64,000 nt of DNA from Chloranthus sessilifolius (GCA_021018995.1 CM037597.1:31808936-31872935), one strand, 5' to 3'. Numbered from the stretch's first letter, positions 36,243-48,508 are shown. The notes: a model not told the origin generated them from the sequence alone. Made by a program: numbers and translations.

Positions 36243-36455
36243 GTCGTCAGCAACTGCATATATAGTCGATATCAACTATATATATAATCGATATCAATCG
36301 TATATATAATCGATATTGACTTTATAAACAGTCGATAACGATTGTATATATGATCGATGGCAACTGTATATAATGTCAATGGCGACTATATATATACTTG
36401 ATAACGACTGTATATATAGTCGATGGCGACAGTATATACAGTCGATGGCGAGGAC
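36243..36455. repeat. 22-bp palindromic repeat array B (MULE)
   Basis: About nine units. It lies between the 3' ends of the transposase and the Ulp1-like gene. Confidence 0.9.
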
Positions 36456-37499
36456 CGAGGACCACAGGCAAGTTCACTTAGTTGTGGTTAAATAATTTAC
36501 AGTAACAACTGAAATTTGAATATACACTAAAAAATTTCATTACAAATTCAAGTTTCATTTACATTACAAATTTGAGAACGAAACCACTAGTACTTCTTCA
36601 CCAGGGTCCTACTCCAATTCCCCTCCTCCATCGCCGGTGTATTTAGCCAGTATATGGCCAATTTTTCTCATGATTCATATCTGGTTGCGTGAAGTAAAAT
36701 TTCTTCTCCGACATGAAGTACTCCATATACTTCAGCACAAACACCCTACAATCACTCAAATTGGTCTGTCCGGGAACGGCTTTGATCCGACAGTCACTAG
36801 ATGACTAAGGATAGCTCTTAACGTTCAGTGCAATGGAGTCACCGTATGAATATAAAATCGTGGAAAGGTATTATGTCTGTTTCAAAATAGTGGAATGTCA
36901 GATATGTTAAGCTAATAATGATGAAAGATATGCTAAGCAAAATGTCATACCAGCATTTTTAATTGGTCCGAATATCTTTCCTTAGAGGGCCACTTAAAAA
37001 TTGGGTCGACGACCATTACCGATCGTTCGAGTATTTTCACATTCACAAGCGCCCAGTGTAATGGTTGTTGTGAATGAATTGAAACAAATATCTATAAAAA
37101 AAGTAATATAATTTCAAATGATACGATTGAAAAAATTATAAAAAAAAATTATAAAAATGTTGGAAGTATACTGTGCTACAATCGTAAGCCCACAGATTTC
37201 GAAACGGATTGAAGAAGAAATTTTTCAGTAGCTTCTTGGCTTGTTCTCTTTGAGTTTATGGGCAGCCCACCGTTCGATTTGTATCTCGAATAAATCCTCT
37301 TACAATTTTTTAGTAAAAAGAAAATTGTTGAAATCGTTCACTTTAAAGCCCACGTAGGTCAGAATGGTGAGACACATAAGGAAGCATTTTTCCTTTTCAT
37401 CAGGATAAATAGCGTCATCAATGGCTTCCAAGTGTCTCAGGTAGACGCCCATTATCTGAAACCCATACAATTATAATTAAGGAAATAAGCGACATTCAA

Positions 37500-37772
37500 A
37501 AAAGTCGTCAACAAGTTTGTATTTAGTCATTGATGACTCTAAATAGAGTCAGTATCGACTATATAAGTATATCATCATCGACTCTGTATACAATCGATGG
37601 CGACTCCAGAGGAAATCGATATCAATTCGTTATACAGTCAAAAACGACTGTATAGAGAATCAATGACAATTGCTTAGAGAGTCGATAACGACTCTCTAAC
37701 GAATTGATATCAATTTATTGTAGAGTTGATACCGACTCTGTATAGAGTCGTCAACGACTTTATATTGTCTAT
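37500..37772. repeat. 22-bp palindromic repeat array C (MULE)
   Basis: About twelve more diverged units, in a likely intron of the Ulp1-like gene between 37860 and 37456. Confidence 0.85.
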
Positions 37773-39202
37773 TTGGTGCTTACAGTAGCAATAATGAAAT
37801 AACTAAAATATATGAGTTATAAGGTTACTTTACTTACAATATTATCCAAGTACTCCGTGCCTGCCAAACATCTGAAGGACTGCACCACCAGCGTATAATC
37901 ACCGACGATGCTTACGTAGGTGCTATATAAATAACGGCCAACGTAACTAATTTTTGTAAAATAATAAACTAAAGTAAACTACTAGTAACTAATTTTGATT
38001 GCTGAGAAGAATGACTTACTCGTCCTCAGATTCAGACTTGTTCCACAGGTCCATCATGTATTTCTGCTCCGCTGTCAGCTCAGCAGTAGCATCAGCTAGA
38101 GGTCCAAGCTCAGCATTAGCCAGAGGTCCTTCAATGGCCTTCTCTGTTATAGGCTTTTTCGTCGTGGCTCCCTTTCTATATGTCCTAAGTTTGACGGCAA
38201 TTATTTTTAGGTGTTTCCCTTGCCTAGGTCTCAAGCGAGGGTCAATTTGTTGCTGAGACAATTGGGAAGATGTTTGCTCTTTACCAGCTGAACCCTTATC
38301 CGCTTGATACTCGGGCTGATCGTCAACAGCTGCCGTCACCTCATCCGTGAGAGGATCCTCATGCATGGGAGGGGATGGTCCCTTATCGATGGGCTTTTCC
38401 GTGGATGATGGGATATCAAAGGCTGTGCCAGACACCTTCGATATCAGCTCCAAGATAGCGACATCCTGAACATCGAATATAACATTATTAGAATTAGAAA
38501 CCTGACTAAAATTATATTCACTTATATAAACTACGTTACAACACATACCTTAAGTGTCACCTCCAAAATATTTTCAAGAAGTTCTTTCAGCATCCCTTAG
38601 TCCTTTCTGACCAACATGTTGTAGTGAATAATCTTCTACAACTCTGCATCCCTTGAACTGAGCCGCTCATTCAAGGAGTTGCATAGTTTCTCTACAGAAT
38701 CACAACGTGTCACAACGTATCGCGAGGACCCCATTCTCTCGCTCCAAATGGCTTACTCTTTGGGTGAGTTTCAAGTTATCCATCACCAGCCCATCGATCC
38801 TCCTCAACAACGACTCATTGGAGGAGGTCGGTGCAGCTAGGCTCTCCTTCGTGGCCCCCTAGTTCTCGGCTACTCTACATGGACGAGGCCCTCTTCCGAT
38901 GACGATTCTTCGTCCGACGTCAATTGGACGTCAAATTCTTCCTCGTCAATATTGTCGACCGGAATATAATTTATCTTCTTCTTCGGCCGTACAACTTCCA
39001 CAGCTTTCTTGACCGGTTCAGGAACCGCTTCGTGAACCTCTTTTCTCTTCTCCCCAACAACCTTTCGATCCCGTAGATATTCTCTTGGGACGGGTATCTC
39101 TGACTCAGAGCCAACAGGTACGAGGGAAGCGCATACCTTTTGAAAGAAAAGGAAACACCCATAATAAAAATTACTAAACTGATAATATATTCAAAATGCA
39201 AG

Positions 39203-39515
39203 GTATCGACTCTTTAATAAGTCGTTATCGACTAGTTACAAAGTCGTTATCAACTATTTACAAAGTGGTTATCGACTATTTACGAAGTCGGTATCGACTA
39301 TTTATGAAGTCGGTATCGACTCTATAATAGATCGTTATCGACTCTATACGAGATCGGTATCGACTATTTACGAAGTCGGTATCGACTCTATAATAGATCG
39401 TTATCAACTCTGTACGATCGGTATCAACTTATTAGGTAGTCATCATTAACTCCTTAATGAATCGGTATCAACCCTCTATGAAATCGTTATCGACTCATTA
39501 AGCAATCAATGGCTG
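39203..39515. repeat. 22-bp palindromic repeat array D (MULE)
   Basis: About fourteen units, the longest and most regular array, in the intron between the DUF1985-like exon and the next exon of the Ulp1-like gene. Confidence 0.9.
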
Positions 39516-40471
39516 AATTCAATCTACATCCTTAACTTTATAAATTTGAATTATCAAATAGACATCATACCTTACTAATCAACATCTTTCTGTGAGTGTA
39601 GCCTTTGATCCTCGATTGCACCTTGTCCGACCATTTTAACAATCGTTGGAAAGGGTCCTTAAGGGTTGTCCGTACAGGCGAGATTTCTGCCAGCATCTCG
39701 TAAGCCCATCAGTGAAGCACATATATGCATCCATATATATTGTACATCTTTAAGCCTTTATCCAGCTCGACAGTCTTTTTATTCGCCACACCCTTCATTA
39801 TATACTATATTAAGTCATGGTACATGTGAAGACCCCACGGAGTTCGATTGAAGTTCTCGACGTCATCAATGAGGTCGACGTGGTCTTCCATCAATTGATG
39901 GTGGGACACGGGAAAAAGAAATATACATAGCACAAATAGAAGAGACAACTTTACGAAGTCATCATCACTTTCCGCTCGCCTAATTGCACCATTTATATGA
40001 GACCGGAGAATTTTCCTAGTAGGCATTCCACGAAAATATTTGTATCGAATGGTTTGTTCTTTCGGTGGTTTAACGGATGGGTTATACTTTTCGGGGCCAA
40101 CTACGGCAAGGCCCAGTATCAATGCAATGTCCAACTTCCAAAGATAGACATCAGTCTTTCCAATTTGTACGTAATTTTTTTCAACCCAAAAAGACAACAT
40201 CGCATCAACCACATCTCCAAGAAATCCCACACCCTTAGACATTTAAAATATTCCACCAAAAACTGATACTCTCAGCAACTCCTTTCGCCTTGGGCTAGCG
40301 ACTTCGTAGAGATTCCAAATGGCACTGGGGGAACATTTGGCAACAGCCCGGTATACGACCATCTTGATAGCTTGTTCAAATGAATTGTAATAAAAAAGAA
40401 ACGAATGAGTCCTATACTAACATGAATTTGTAATATATAATCAAGCTGAGATAATGATGTCATTCGTAGAA

Positions 40472-40562
40472 AAAGTCGATATCGATTATATATATAGTCG
40501 ATATCGACTTTATAGACAGTCAATAACGATTGTATATACGATCAATATCAACTATATATAAA
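40472..40562. repeat. 22-bp palindromic repeat array E (MULE)
   Basis: Four units, just upstream of the Ulp1-like gene's start and 280 bp inside the right terminus. Confidence 0.88.
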
Positions 40563-40837
40563 TAAAAAATTATTTTAAAATGTATACCGTCGAAAGAAAA
40601 AGAAAAAACTCTACAGCAATGAAAGATAATTTTATTTCTACCTTACAGATTTTGTAGCTTAAAGATTCAAAAACAGAGCGTCAGCAACTACGAATCGACA
40701 CCGCCTCTCCACCGACTTCGAACGAAAAAGTAAAAAGTAAAAAAGGTAAATAGTAATGAGTTGAATTAAGGACGGCTATTTATTACATTGGGGGTAATTT
40801 CGGCATTTCGTAAAGGCAAGCGACGGCTCGACGCGCA

Positions 40838-40921
40838 GCTAGTCAGTTTGGGTAAAGGTGAAAATATAGGGTCTCTTACGTAAAAGGTGTATCTAACAGG
40901 GTTGATCAGGTAAATTTCCCT
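40838..40921 (-). repeat. Right terminal inverted repeat of the MULE
   Basis: On minus it begins GGGAAATTTACC and parallels the left end up to 'gactagct'. Confidence 0.9.
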
Positions 40922-40930
40922 TAAAATATT

Positions 40931-41820
40931 GGTATCTGCCTTTGGATTGGCTAACGACGATCCAGCCGTGCCCATTCAAAGGAAGGAAAAAATAAGAAAA
41001 TCGTATTAAAATACAAAAAATATAAGAAATTTTTTAGATTATTAATAGTTATTTTACTATACCAAAATTATCACCTTTCAAGTGTAAAACTCATAAAGAA
41101 GTTTTACAATCATAGAAATCCTTGAATCTTTTTAAAACTCATAGGCAAGTTTTAAAACTCATATTCATTAACCAATTTCAATTTGAATTTAGAATGATAA
41201 GAAAAAATTAACTATTCATACTTATCGTTGATATAACGGTTTCCCAAACTTTGAAAAACTTAGCCACACATCTCTAGAATGGCTTCCATTAATTAAAAAA
41301 AAATTATATAAAACATAATGAAAACTTAACTATCTCTATGACTATCTTCTGCTATTTACGAATCTCAATAAAAATCTATATGAAAATTATCTTAAAAACT
41401 ATATAAAAAACTTTATATGAATTGATAGCAGAGCCTCTTATTTATAGGTTCATAAGAGTACTAATACATGCTAAATTAAAATCTTAAAAATCCTATTACA
41501 AAACTAATAAAATTAGAACTCTACTTAGACTGGAACTTTCTAAAGATACGTGTCCTTGTCGAATTCTCTTGAGTCTGACATCGCCCTTCACAATCGTGAC
41601 TTCAGTCTTTACTTGGCTGAGGCCTCGATTGCTACAATCACGGTCTACGATAGCATGGAACAAGATGAAATCGTGATTATTCATGTGCATTCAATCAACT
41701 GTAACTCTTCCCTTCTTGGGATCGTGGCCTACGATTGCAAGATCCTCATTCTCTGAAGACCTCCTTTGTTGTTACAATCGGTCGTAATTCTTTTATGTGC
41801 CATCGTACTTCACCTCTTCA
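40931..41820 (-). repeat. LTR-like segment, ends not defined
   Basis: AT-rich on the left. On minus, a cluster of ATCGTGGCCTACGAT-type words (41590-41795) precedes a TATA-like 'cctataaataag' (near 41440). This is the arrangement of an LTR promoter region. I could not find its borders; the copia element at 41821 seems to have inserted into it. Confidence 0.35.
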
Positions 41821-42303
41821 TGTTGCGCGAAAGCTCACAAACTAACCAACAATCTCACGATGAACAATCAAATAAGAATGCAAAAATAGAAGAAAATCAA
41901 TCACAAACTCACAAGAGACAATATTTATATGGTTTGACAATATGCCTACGTCCACGGACAGTGATAATCCGTTATATTGATGATCACACAAGAATATAAG
42001 AACACTCAAGCCTCACCAAAGCTTTCCTCAAAACCCTATATAGGTTTTCAAAAGCTTTACAATAATATCCCAATCTTCCAATTCGACAAGGGTTTTCCTT
42101 TTATATAGAAGTCTCAAATCCTACTTCTAACCTTAGAGAAACTGGCCAAATCCCGAGTGTAGACGTAACTGCATCGTCGCGGGTAGCTCGAGCAATAACC
42201 AAAATCGCTCAAGAGACTAAAACCCGTAAGATTTTCCCTTTGGGCGACCCACCTCGCTCAAGTAGACTTGCGAGCGACTTCAACAAGTTAGGGCCAATTA
42301 ACA
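41821..42303 (-). repeat. 3' LTR of the copia element
   Basis: 483 bp, TGTTGCGC to AATTAACA on plus. On minus, GCTCAAG/CTCGAGC words (42275-42180) come before the TATA box CTATATAAAA (42107-42098). Confidence 0.8.
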
Positions 42304-45300
42304 ATTCTCTACCTGGCTCTAAGCTTCACCATGTACCCTTTCTTTCAATCATTGCTATACTCATATCATCGATGCCACCAGCACCTCAAGGGTGCTCAAA
42401 CCTGTTGAACATTGATCAAACCCAAATAATGTTTAGTCTTGACCACCGATGCCACCTTTGTCATCATATCTGCAGGATTGTTCTTTGTACTCACCTTCTT
42501 CAAAAATATCTTTCTAATTTGGATTACTTCTCGTACGAAGTGATATCGTATATTTATGTGCTTGGTACGAGCATGATATACATGATTCTTTGCTAAGTAA
42601 ATAGCACTTTGACTATCATAGAACACATCTACACTTTTCTGTGCGATCCTCAAGTCACCAACTAAGCCCTGAAGTCACAATGCTTCTTTCACTACATCTG
42701 TTACTGTCATATACTCTACCTCTATAGTAGACAAAGCCACTGCATCCGCTAACATTGACCTCCAGCTAATCGGACCACCTGATATCGTAAACACATATCC
42801 CGTTGTAGACCGACGCTTATCCAAATCACCTATGTAATTTGAATCTACGTAATCGCATAACTGATGGCTTGTATCACTGTGAAAAACCAAACCGACATCC
42901 TTGGTACCACGTATGTACCTCATAATCTATTTCACTATCTGCCAATGCTCATTGCCTGGATCAGCCACATACCTGCTAACCACGCTAACGGCCTGTGAAA
43001 TATCTGATCGAGTGTATACCATAGCGTACATCAAGCTACCAGTCGCACTCAGATAGGAAATACAAGTCATGGACTCACGCTCCTCATCTATAATAGGAGG
43101 CATACTAGTAGAAAGACGAAAGTGAGCTGCTAGTGAAGTACTCACAGCCTTTGAGTTCTCCATCCCAAACTGTGAGAGTACCTTCTCTAAATAATTCTTT
43201 TGTGTCAGACACAACTGTCTTTTCTTTTTATCTCTCTGAATCTTTATCCCAAGAATCTTTCTCACTGTGCCACAATCCTTCATCTCAAACTCCATTCCAA
43301 GTTGAGATTTTAACTTATTGATTTCAACCATGCTCTTTGCAGTTATGAGCATGTCATCAACATACAAGAGAAGGTAAATAAATGAGTCATCTGCTAGCCT
43401 CTTGAAGTAAATATAATTATCGTATTCACTTTGAATATAATTTTGGCCCACCATGAACGTGTCAAATCGCTTGTATCACTATCTCAATGATTGCTTTAAC
43501 CCGTACAAGGACTTATTCAGTTTGCACAGAAACCTCTCTTCTCCAGGAGACTTGAACCCTTCAAGTTAGTTCACATAGATCTCCTCCAAATCACCATGTA
43601 GAAACGTCATTTTTACATTGAGTTGCTCCAACTCTATGTTCAACTGTGCTACAATTAACAATAAAACCCAAATTGAAGTATGTTTCACAACCAGTGAAAA
43701 CACCTCATTGTAATCAATGTCTTTCTTTTGCGCACAGCCCTCTGCTACCAACTGCGTTTTGTACCTTGCACCACTACTTTTTGGAGAACTTCTTTCTTCT
43801 TATAAACTCACTTGCACCCAATCGCTCGCTTTCCCTTAGGTAACTCTGTCAGTTCTCAAGTTTGATTCTTGTAAAGAGAATCCATCTCTTCACCCATTAC
43901 GGTCTTCCATTCCCGTGTACATCTACCATTGATTGCATCCTTGAATGAAAATAGCTCATTGTCATCCAACGTCAATACGTAGGCGACCATATCCTCGTAA
44001 TCGTGGCCAATTTATGCTCTAACATATCTTTTGGGTGTTCCACCTATTAAGGATTGTTCTGACTCTCTCTCTCAACTGTTTCTACACTTTTGTCTGATAT
44101 AATAACTATAGGATTTTCTAACTCCACCTCAAACTGACCTTCCACCACCTTTTTTCTAATTTTCATGATCTGTTTGTTAGAAGTTCGCATAACAGATTCA
44201 TCAAAGGTCACATCTCTGTTGATCACAACCTTATTCTTCTCCCCTTGGGTCTATTTTACTATCTCTGACATGATAGTAAGTTGTGCAACTAAAAGGCCTC
44301 AATGCACTGTGATTTGCAGGCTTCCCTGACCACATCTCAATCGAAGTCTTGCACTCTTTGTTGTAGACGGTAATCTGTTTACTAGGTAGCATGTTGTACT
44401 GACTGCTTCAACCCAGAACTCTCTACCCAATCTCGCATTGAATAACATATATCTTGCCTTTTCAAGTAGAGTTCTATTTATATATTCTGCTATCCCATTC
44501 TGTTGCGGTGTATTTCTCACTGTGAAGTGCCTGGCAATATCATTCTCTTTACAAAACTCCTAGAACTGTCCACTAGTGTACTCACCACCATTATCGACTC
44601 TCAATCGCTTGACCTTCCTTCCAGTAGGGTTCTCAAACAATATTTTTCACCTCTTGAAGATTTCTAACACCTCATTCTTACTCTTCATCATATAGATCTA
44701 TACATATCGAGAGTAATCATCGCTAAAAAAGATGAAGTACCTGACACCACCTTTAGAAGGAACCTTTGAAGGCCCCCATACATCTGAATGTATATAGTCC
44801 AGTGTGTCTTTTGTAGTGTAAGCCGTTGTGTTGAATTTAACCCTACACTGTTTTTCGAAGACACAGTACTCACAAAAATTAACTTTTCCGACCTTTACAC
44901 TTTTCAACAAGTCTTGTTTGCTCAACTCTGTCATCCCTCTTTCTAATATGTGTCCTAGGCACATGTGCCATAACTGTGTAGAGGATAAATCACTATCATC
45001 TGACATAGATATTGCTGCTCCACCTATCACTGTACTCCCTGATAGAAAGTAAGGTTCCCAACCCTTATCGCTTTCATCACAACTAGAGATCCCTTTGTCA
45101 CCTTCAAAATTCCACCTGAGTTGTAAGTGTATCAAGCGATATGAAGTTTTTCTTCAGTTTCAGAATATGGTGTACATCGGTCAATATTCTCACAATCCCA
45201 TCGTGCATCTTTATTCTAATACTCCCCTTTCCAACTATTTTACAAGTCATATTGTTACCCATCAAAACCGTTCCACCATCCACTTATTTATAAGATGCGA

Positions 45301-46214
45301 ACCAGTCCATATTTGGACACATGTGATAGGAGCATCCTAAATCAAATACTCATGCATTCTGCGAGTATTTATCTGAAACCACTGATAATATGTTTTCACC
45401 ATCATCCGGGGCTTGTTCGGCTATACCAGCCTCATCAATGACCCCTTTCTGCTTTTTATCCTGAGCATCGTCCATCTTTATTTATAACTGTAGGCAATGC
45501 CTTTTGATGTGACCCTTTTCGTGACACTTATAATATTCTACCGTCTTTCTATTTTTGGATTTAGATCTAGACTTTGATCTACCCCTTTCGAATTTACATT
45601 CTTCTGCTCTCCCCCTAACCAACAGGTTATCTGCTTGTGTATCACTATCCAAACCTTTCTTCCTCATGTCGTTACAGAGAAAGCCGATGTAACAGAGTCC
45701 AGTTCAATAATATCCTTCCCATAAAACAGCATAGCAATAAAATACTCATAGGAATCGATGAGGGAAGATAAAAGTAATAGTATTTTGTCTTCATCCTTAA
45801 CCTCTTCTCCAATATTTAATAATTCAGATATTATTCTATTAAATTCATTAAGATGTTCGTTGAGAGAAGTATTTGCCTTCATGTGCAACTTGTACAGTTG
45901 CTTCTTGAGATATAGACAACTAGTTAGAGATTTCGTCATATGGAGACTCCAATTTGGCCCATAGCGAAGCCATCGAGTTCTTCCGCATTACATTATATGT
46001 AATCTCCTTCGCCAGACATAGCCGAATCGTACTACACACTTGAAGTTCGAATTTTTTCCAATCACCATCAGACATCCGTCGGCTTACCCGAAAGTTCTTT
46101 CAATGCCTTGTACAGCCCTTGTTGAATCAAGACATCTTGTCAAATTTCTCAACCTCGAACCTCGCATTCGAAACCTTTGCGGACCTTGATGCCATCTCCA
46201 ATCGTGGAACAGAA

Positions 46215-46463
46215 ACTTGGCTCTAATACTAATTTGTTGCGCAAAAGCTCATAAACTAACGATTTCATGATGAACGGTCAAATAAGAATACAAAAATAGA
46301 AGAAAATCAACCACAAACACACAAAAGACAATATTTACGTGAATCGACAACATGTCTACGTCCATGAACAGCGATAATCCACTATATTGATAATCATACA
46401 AGAATATAAGAACACTCAAGCCTCACCAAAGCTCTCCTCAAAACCCTAAATAGATTTTCCAGA
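46215..46463 (-). repeat. Partial 5' LTR and primer site of the copia element
   Basis: 46235-46463 matches the 3' LTR. On minus, TTAGTATTAGAGCC (46232-46219) follows it as the primer site. The outer end is not recognisable, so there is no duplication. Confidence 0.75.
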
Positions 46464-46689
46464 ACAGTCTCAAAATAGTTATATTAAATTATCAAAAGAG
46501 AGCCACTACTAGCACTCGGAAACATGGCCCTTGCACCAAGTTTAAAACAAAGACTTGCAAGTTTGGCAACCTCCTGCTATATGAAAACACAATCTAAAAA
46601 GTTTGATTTGGAGTCTGTCATTTAAAGATATTAAGTGCAAAAGATTAACACAAAATATAATTTTCATCATGTGATTAAACATAGTAAGG

Positions 46690-46870
46690 GCTATTATTTG
46701 ATTCAACGTTTGACTATAATAGATCATCTGATAAATATTGTGTTTTGCTCCAATCTTAACCACTAAGGATCTATAGATCATGAACTTTAAATCAGACAGC
46801 CCAGATTGCGCTTTCACATGTCATATGTCCCTGAAATACAAAGTCCTTCTTTAACTTCGGTGCAAGGGTC
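46690..46870. mobile_element. Diverged copy of the palindromic MITE family
   Basis: Shares 'tagatcatgaactttaaatc' and 'cacatgtcatatgtccc' with the members at 5290-9703. Ends unclear. Confidence 0.4.
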
Positions 46871-47135
46871 AAATTTCTGAGTGCAAGTAATGGTTCCCTT
46901 ATCCAAAATGAAGGAGAGGGTCTACTGTGAGCATTTATTAAGCTACCCTCTTCATGCACCTTACTTCTGCCCTTTGTACCTATCCTCTTTCAAAATTCTC
47001 CAACGGCCAAAATGTTTGTCGTAAATTTGCTTGATTCGTCGATTTTTCAAATTTTTTGAATATTTATCATTCCGATCCATGCTTTAATCATACTCCAGAT
47101 TCTCTTTTTATAATTCTAAATGATTAATCCATATC

Positions 47136-47412
47136 GTGCTCATGGTATAAAAAATCGATCGATACCGATACATATTGGTTTCTCAGCAAACCGATACGTA
47201 TTGGCATCTCAACTCGGTATAAGTATCGGTATCGGCCAATACGTATCAGGTATCGGCCGATACAGTTTCGGCCGATACCTATATTTTATTTTGTCTTTAA
47301 AAAAAAAAAATATAGGCCAATACGTATCGGTATCGGCCGATACGTATAGGCAGTCATATCGGTCCTCCATGAACCGATACCCGAGTCTCATATTAATTTT
47401 GACATCTTGGTC
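47136..47412. mobile_element. hAT-type MITE with GTATCGGCCGATACG interior
   Basis: Dense GTATCGGCCGATAC and CGATACGTATCGG words. The ends resemble the CAAGGTATCAAAATC termini of the better-defined copies at 54078 and 56462. Borders and duplication not resolved. Confidence 0.5.
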
Positions 47413-47572
47413 ATACCATATAATATTTTATAATCCACCCAAAATTTTCCAATTTTTTTTTTCAAATCTATTCGAATTCAACCGAGCTGGCTCCCTACCA
47501 ACCAAATGATTGCCAAAGCCAAACTTCTCCAAACCATCTCACACTTACACACACAAAACAAGCACTTTGTGG

Positions 47573-47738
47573 CAAGGATCAAAATCTTGGATTTCGTTTC
47601 GGTGGGGATTGAAACCAAAATCCTAAATTTTGATGCCCATACAAAATAGCCTGAAACATTGAGTTATCGTTTCGGTGTCGGTGGGGGCCAAAACTGAAAC
47701 ATTTCAGCCAAAATTCCCCACCGAAATTTTGAACCATT
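47573..47738. mobile_element. hAT-type hairpin MITE, 166 bp
   Basis: Left end CAAGGATCAAAATCTTGG; right end reverse complement AATGGTTCAAAATTTCGG. Flanked by CTTTGTGG (47565-47572) and CTTTGTAG (47739-47746), an 8-bp duplication with one change. The interior repeats 'ttcggtggggat' in inverted form. Confidence 0.65.
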
Positions 47739-47917
47739 CTTTGTAGCCCGTAATATTTCAATATTAATGGCAGTCTTACCAACAGCCAATCTGCGAAAGA
47801 GGAAAGCGGGCTATTGAGCTCCTAATAGCTCGAATCTTCACAATCCACGAGCATTTCTAGCTAAGCTGGACTCCCTAAAGCCATTGAAGCATTTGATGCA
47901 CTAGTCACACAGCTCGT

Positions 47918-48508
47918 TATGACAGTAAACAGGTCGGGTAAACCCGATACCCGATCTGCCAACTCTGGTTTGGTCAGGCATGAATCAACCAATCGGATCT
48001 TTGGGTCAGGTCGGTTCTGGTTTGGTCAGGCAAAAATTTTTGGGTGAGGTCGGCTAGGTTCTTCAATGAAGACCGTCCTCCAAGATACACGTGGAGCTCC
48101 ACGTGGCACTCAAAACATATTTAGCGTGCCACGTGGAGCATGGGTGTGTTCTTTAGATCAATTTTTAAAAAAATAATAATAATTTTAGAGAATTTTCAAG
48201 GATAAGTGAAACTTTGACTTGTTTTAACGGTTCAAGTTTTACTACTAAAGAAATACATGGTGAAGATAAGTTTAAAAAAAAAAATGTCAAATATGATCTA
48301 AGGAATACACCTATGCTCCATGTGACATCATAACAGTGTTACGAGTCCCACATGGAGTTCCACATGGGATCTTGGAGGACGCTCACCATCCTCCAATAGG
48401 GGACAGAACCGATTTTCCATATATTAGATCAGATCGGGCATATGCTCTTTACCTGCCGAGCAGTCAAATTTTTTTTAGCCCAACCCGACCCACCCATTGA
48501 CAGCCCTG
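47918..48508. mobile_element. hAT-like MITE of the GGTCGGGT group
   Basis: The right end reverse complement is CAGGGCTGTCAATGGGTGGG, the standard terminus of this group; the left end is degraded ('tatgacagtaaacaggtcgg'). It is of the same group as 4150-4476. Another hairpin MITE lies inside it. Confidence 0.5.
48073..48383. mobile_element. Hairpin MITE nested in the hAT-like MITE
   Basis: Terminal inverted repeats of about 35 bp: left 'cgtcctccaagatac' + 'acgtggagctccacgtgg'; right reverse complement 'cgtcctccaagatcccatgt' + 'ggaactccatgtgg'. No duplication found. The ends themselves contain CCACGTGGAGCTCCACGTGG-like palindromes. Confidence 0.55.

Larger units (their letters stand above)
36643..40362 (-). 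pseudogene. Ulp1/C48-like cysteine protease gene with DUF1985-like N-terminus, carried by the MULE
   Basis: Read on minus from ATG at 40362 (MVVYRAVAKCSPSAIWNLY). The first part (to about 39575) resembles DUF1985: 'DVYLWKLDIALILGLAVVG', 'DDDFVKLSLLFVLCIFLF', then 'YNIYGCIYVLH' and 'WAYEMLAEISP'. A GT donor near 39575 and an acceptor near 39137 bound an intron that holds a repeat array. The next part is charged, with a coiled-coil-like stretch near 38790 and a disordered acidic region (38546-38016). The protease end shows 'VSIHSQQPLHWALVNV' (His; about 37075-37030), 'MVVDPIF' (Asp) and 'VPGQTNLSDCRVFVLKYMEY' (Gln and Cys; about 36780-36720), the catalytic set of Ulp1 SUMO proteases. It ends NWPYTG-stop at 36643. 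Several in-frame stops and frame changes mark it as decayed. Substrate unknown. Confidence 0.8.
32589..40921. mobile_element. Mutator-like element (MULE) carrying a Ulp1-like gene
   Basis: An 8333-bp DNA transposon with 84-bp terminal inverted repeats and a perfect 9-bp duplication TTAAAATAT (32580-32588 and 40922-40930). It holds a MuDR-type transposase on plus (33341-36086) and, tail to tail with it, a Ulp1/C48-like gene on minus (40362-36643). MULEs with a Ulp1-like gene are known (Kaonashi in Arabidopsis, CUMULE in melon); this fits that group. Five arrays of one 22-bp repeat fill its non-coding parts. Both genes carry stops and frame changes, so this copy is not autonomous. Confidence 0.93.
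41821..46463 (-). mobile_element. Ty1/copia element, Tork-like, broken
   Basis: Fossil copia on minus with a full 3' LTR (41821-42303), a 5' LTR of which only about 230 bp is recognisable (46235-46463), a primer site and gag-pol remnants. Parts on minus: gag (about 46210-45480, with knuckle CHEKGHIKRHC), integrase (45135-44300, 'HMCLGHILERGMTELSK', 'LDYIHSDVWGPSKVPS', 'RNTPQQNGIAEYINRTLLEK'), reverse transcriptase (43760-42927, 'YLLLYVDDMLITAKS'), RNase H (42923-42396, 'HARTKHINIRYHFVREV'). The gag-integrase-RT order is that of copia. Broken, roughly ten breaks or more. Tork/Tnt1-like by wording of the RT and RNase H; not proven. Confidence 0.88.

Noticed and set aside
38016-38256. Plus-strand frame MLRRMTYSSSDSDLFH
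   Set aside because: Antisense shadow of the Ulp1-like gene's acidic region on minus.
33104-40562. CRISPR-like arrays (regular repeats)
   Set aside because: Units are contiguous 22-bp tandem repeats with no unique spacers, in a plant transposon.
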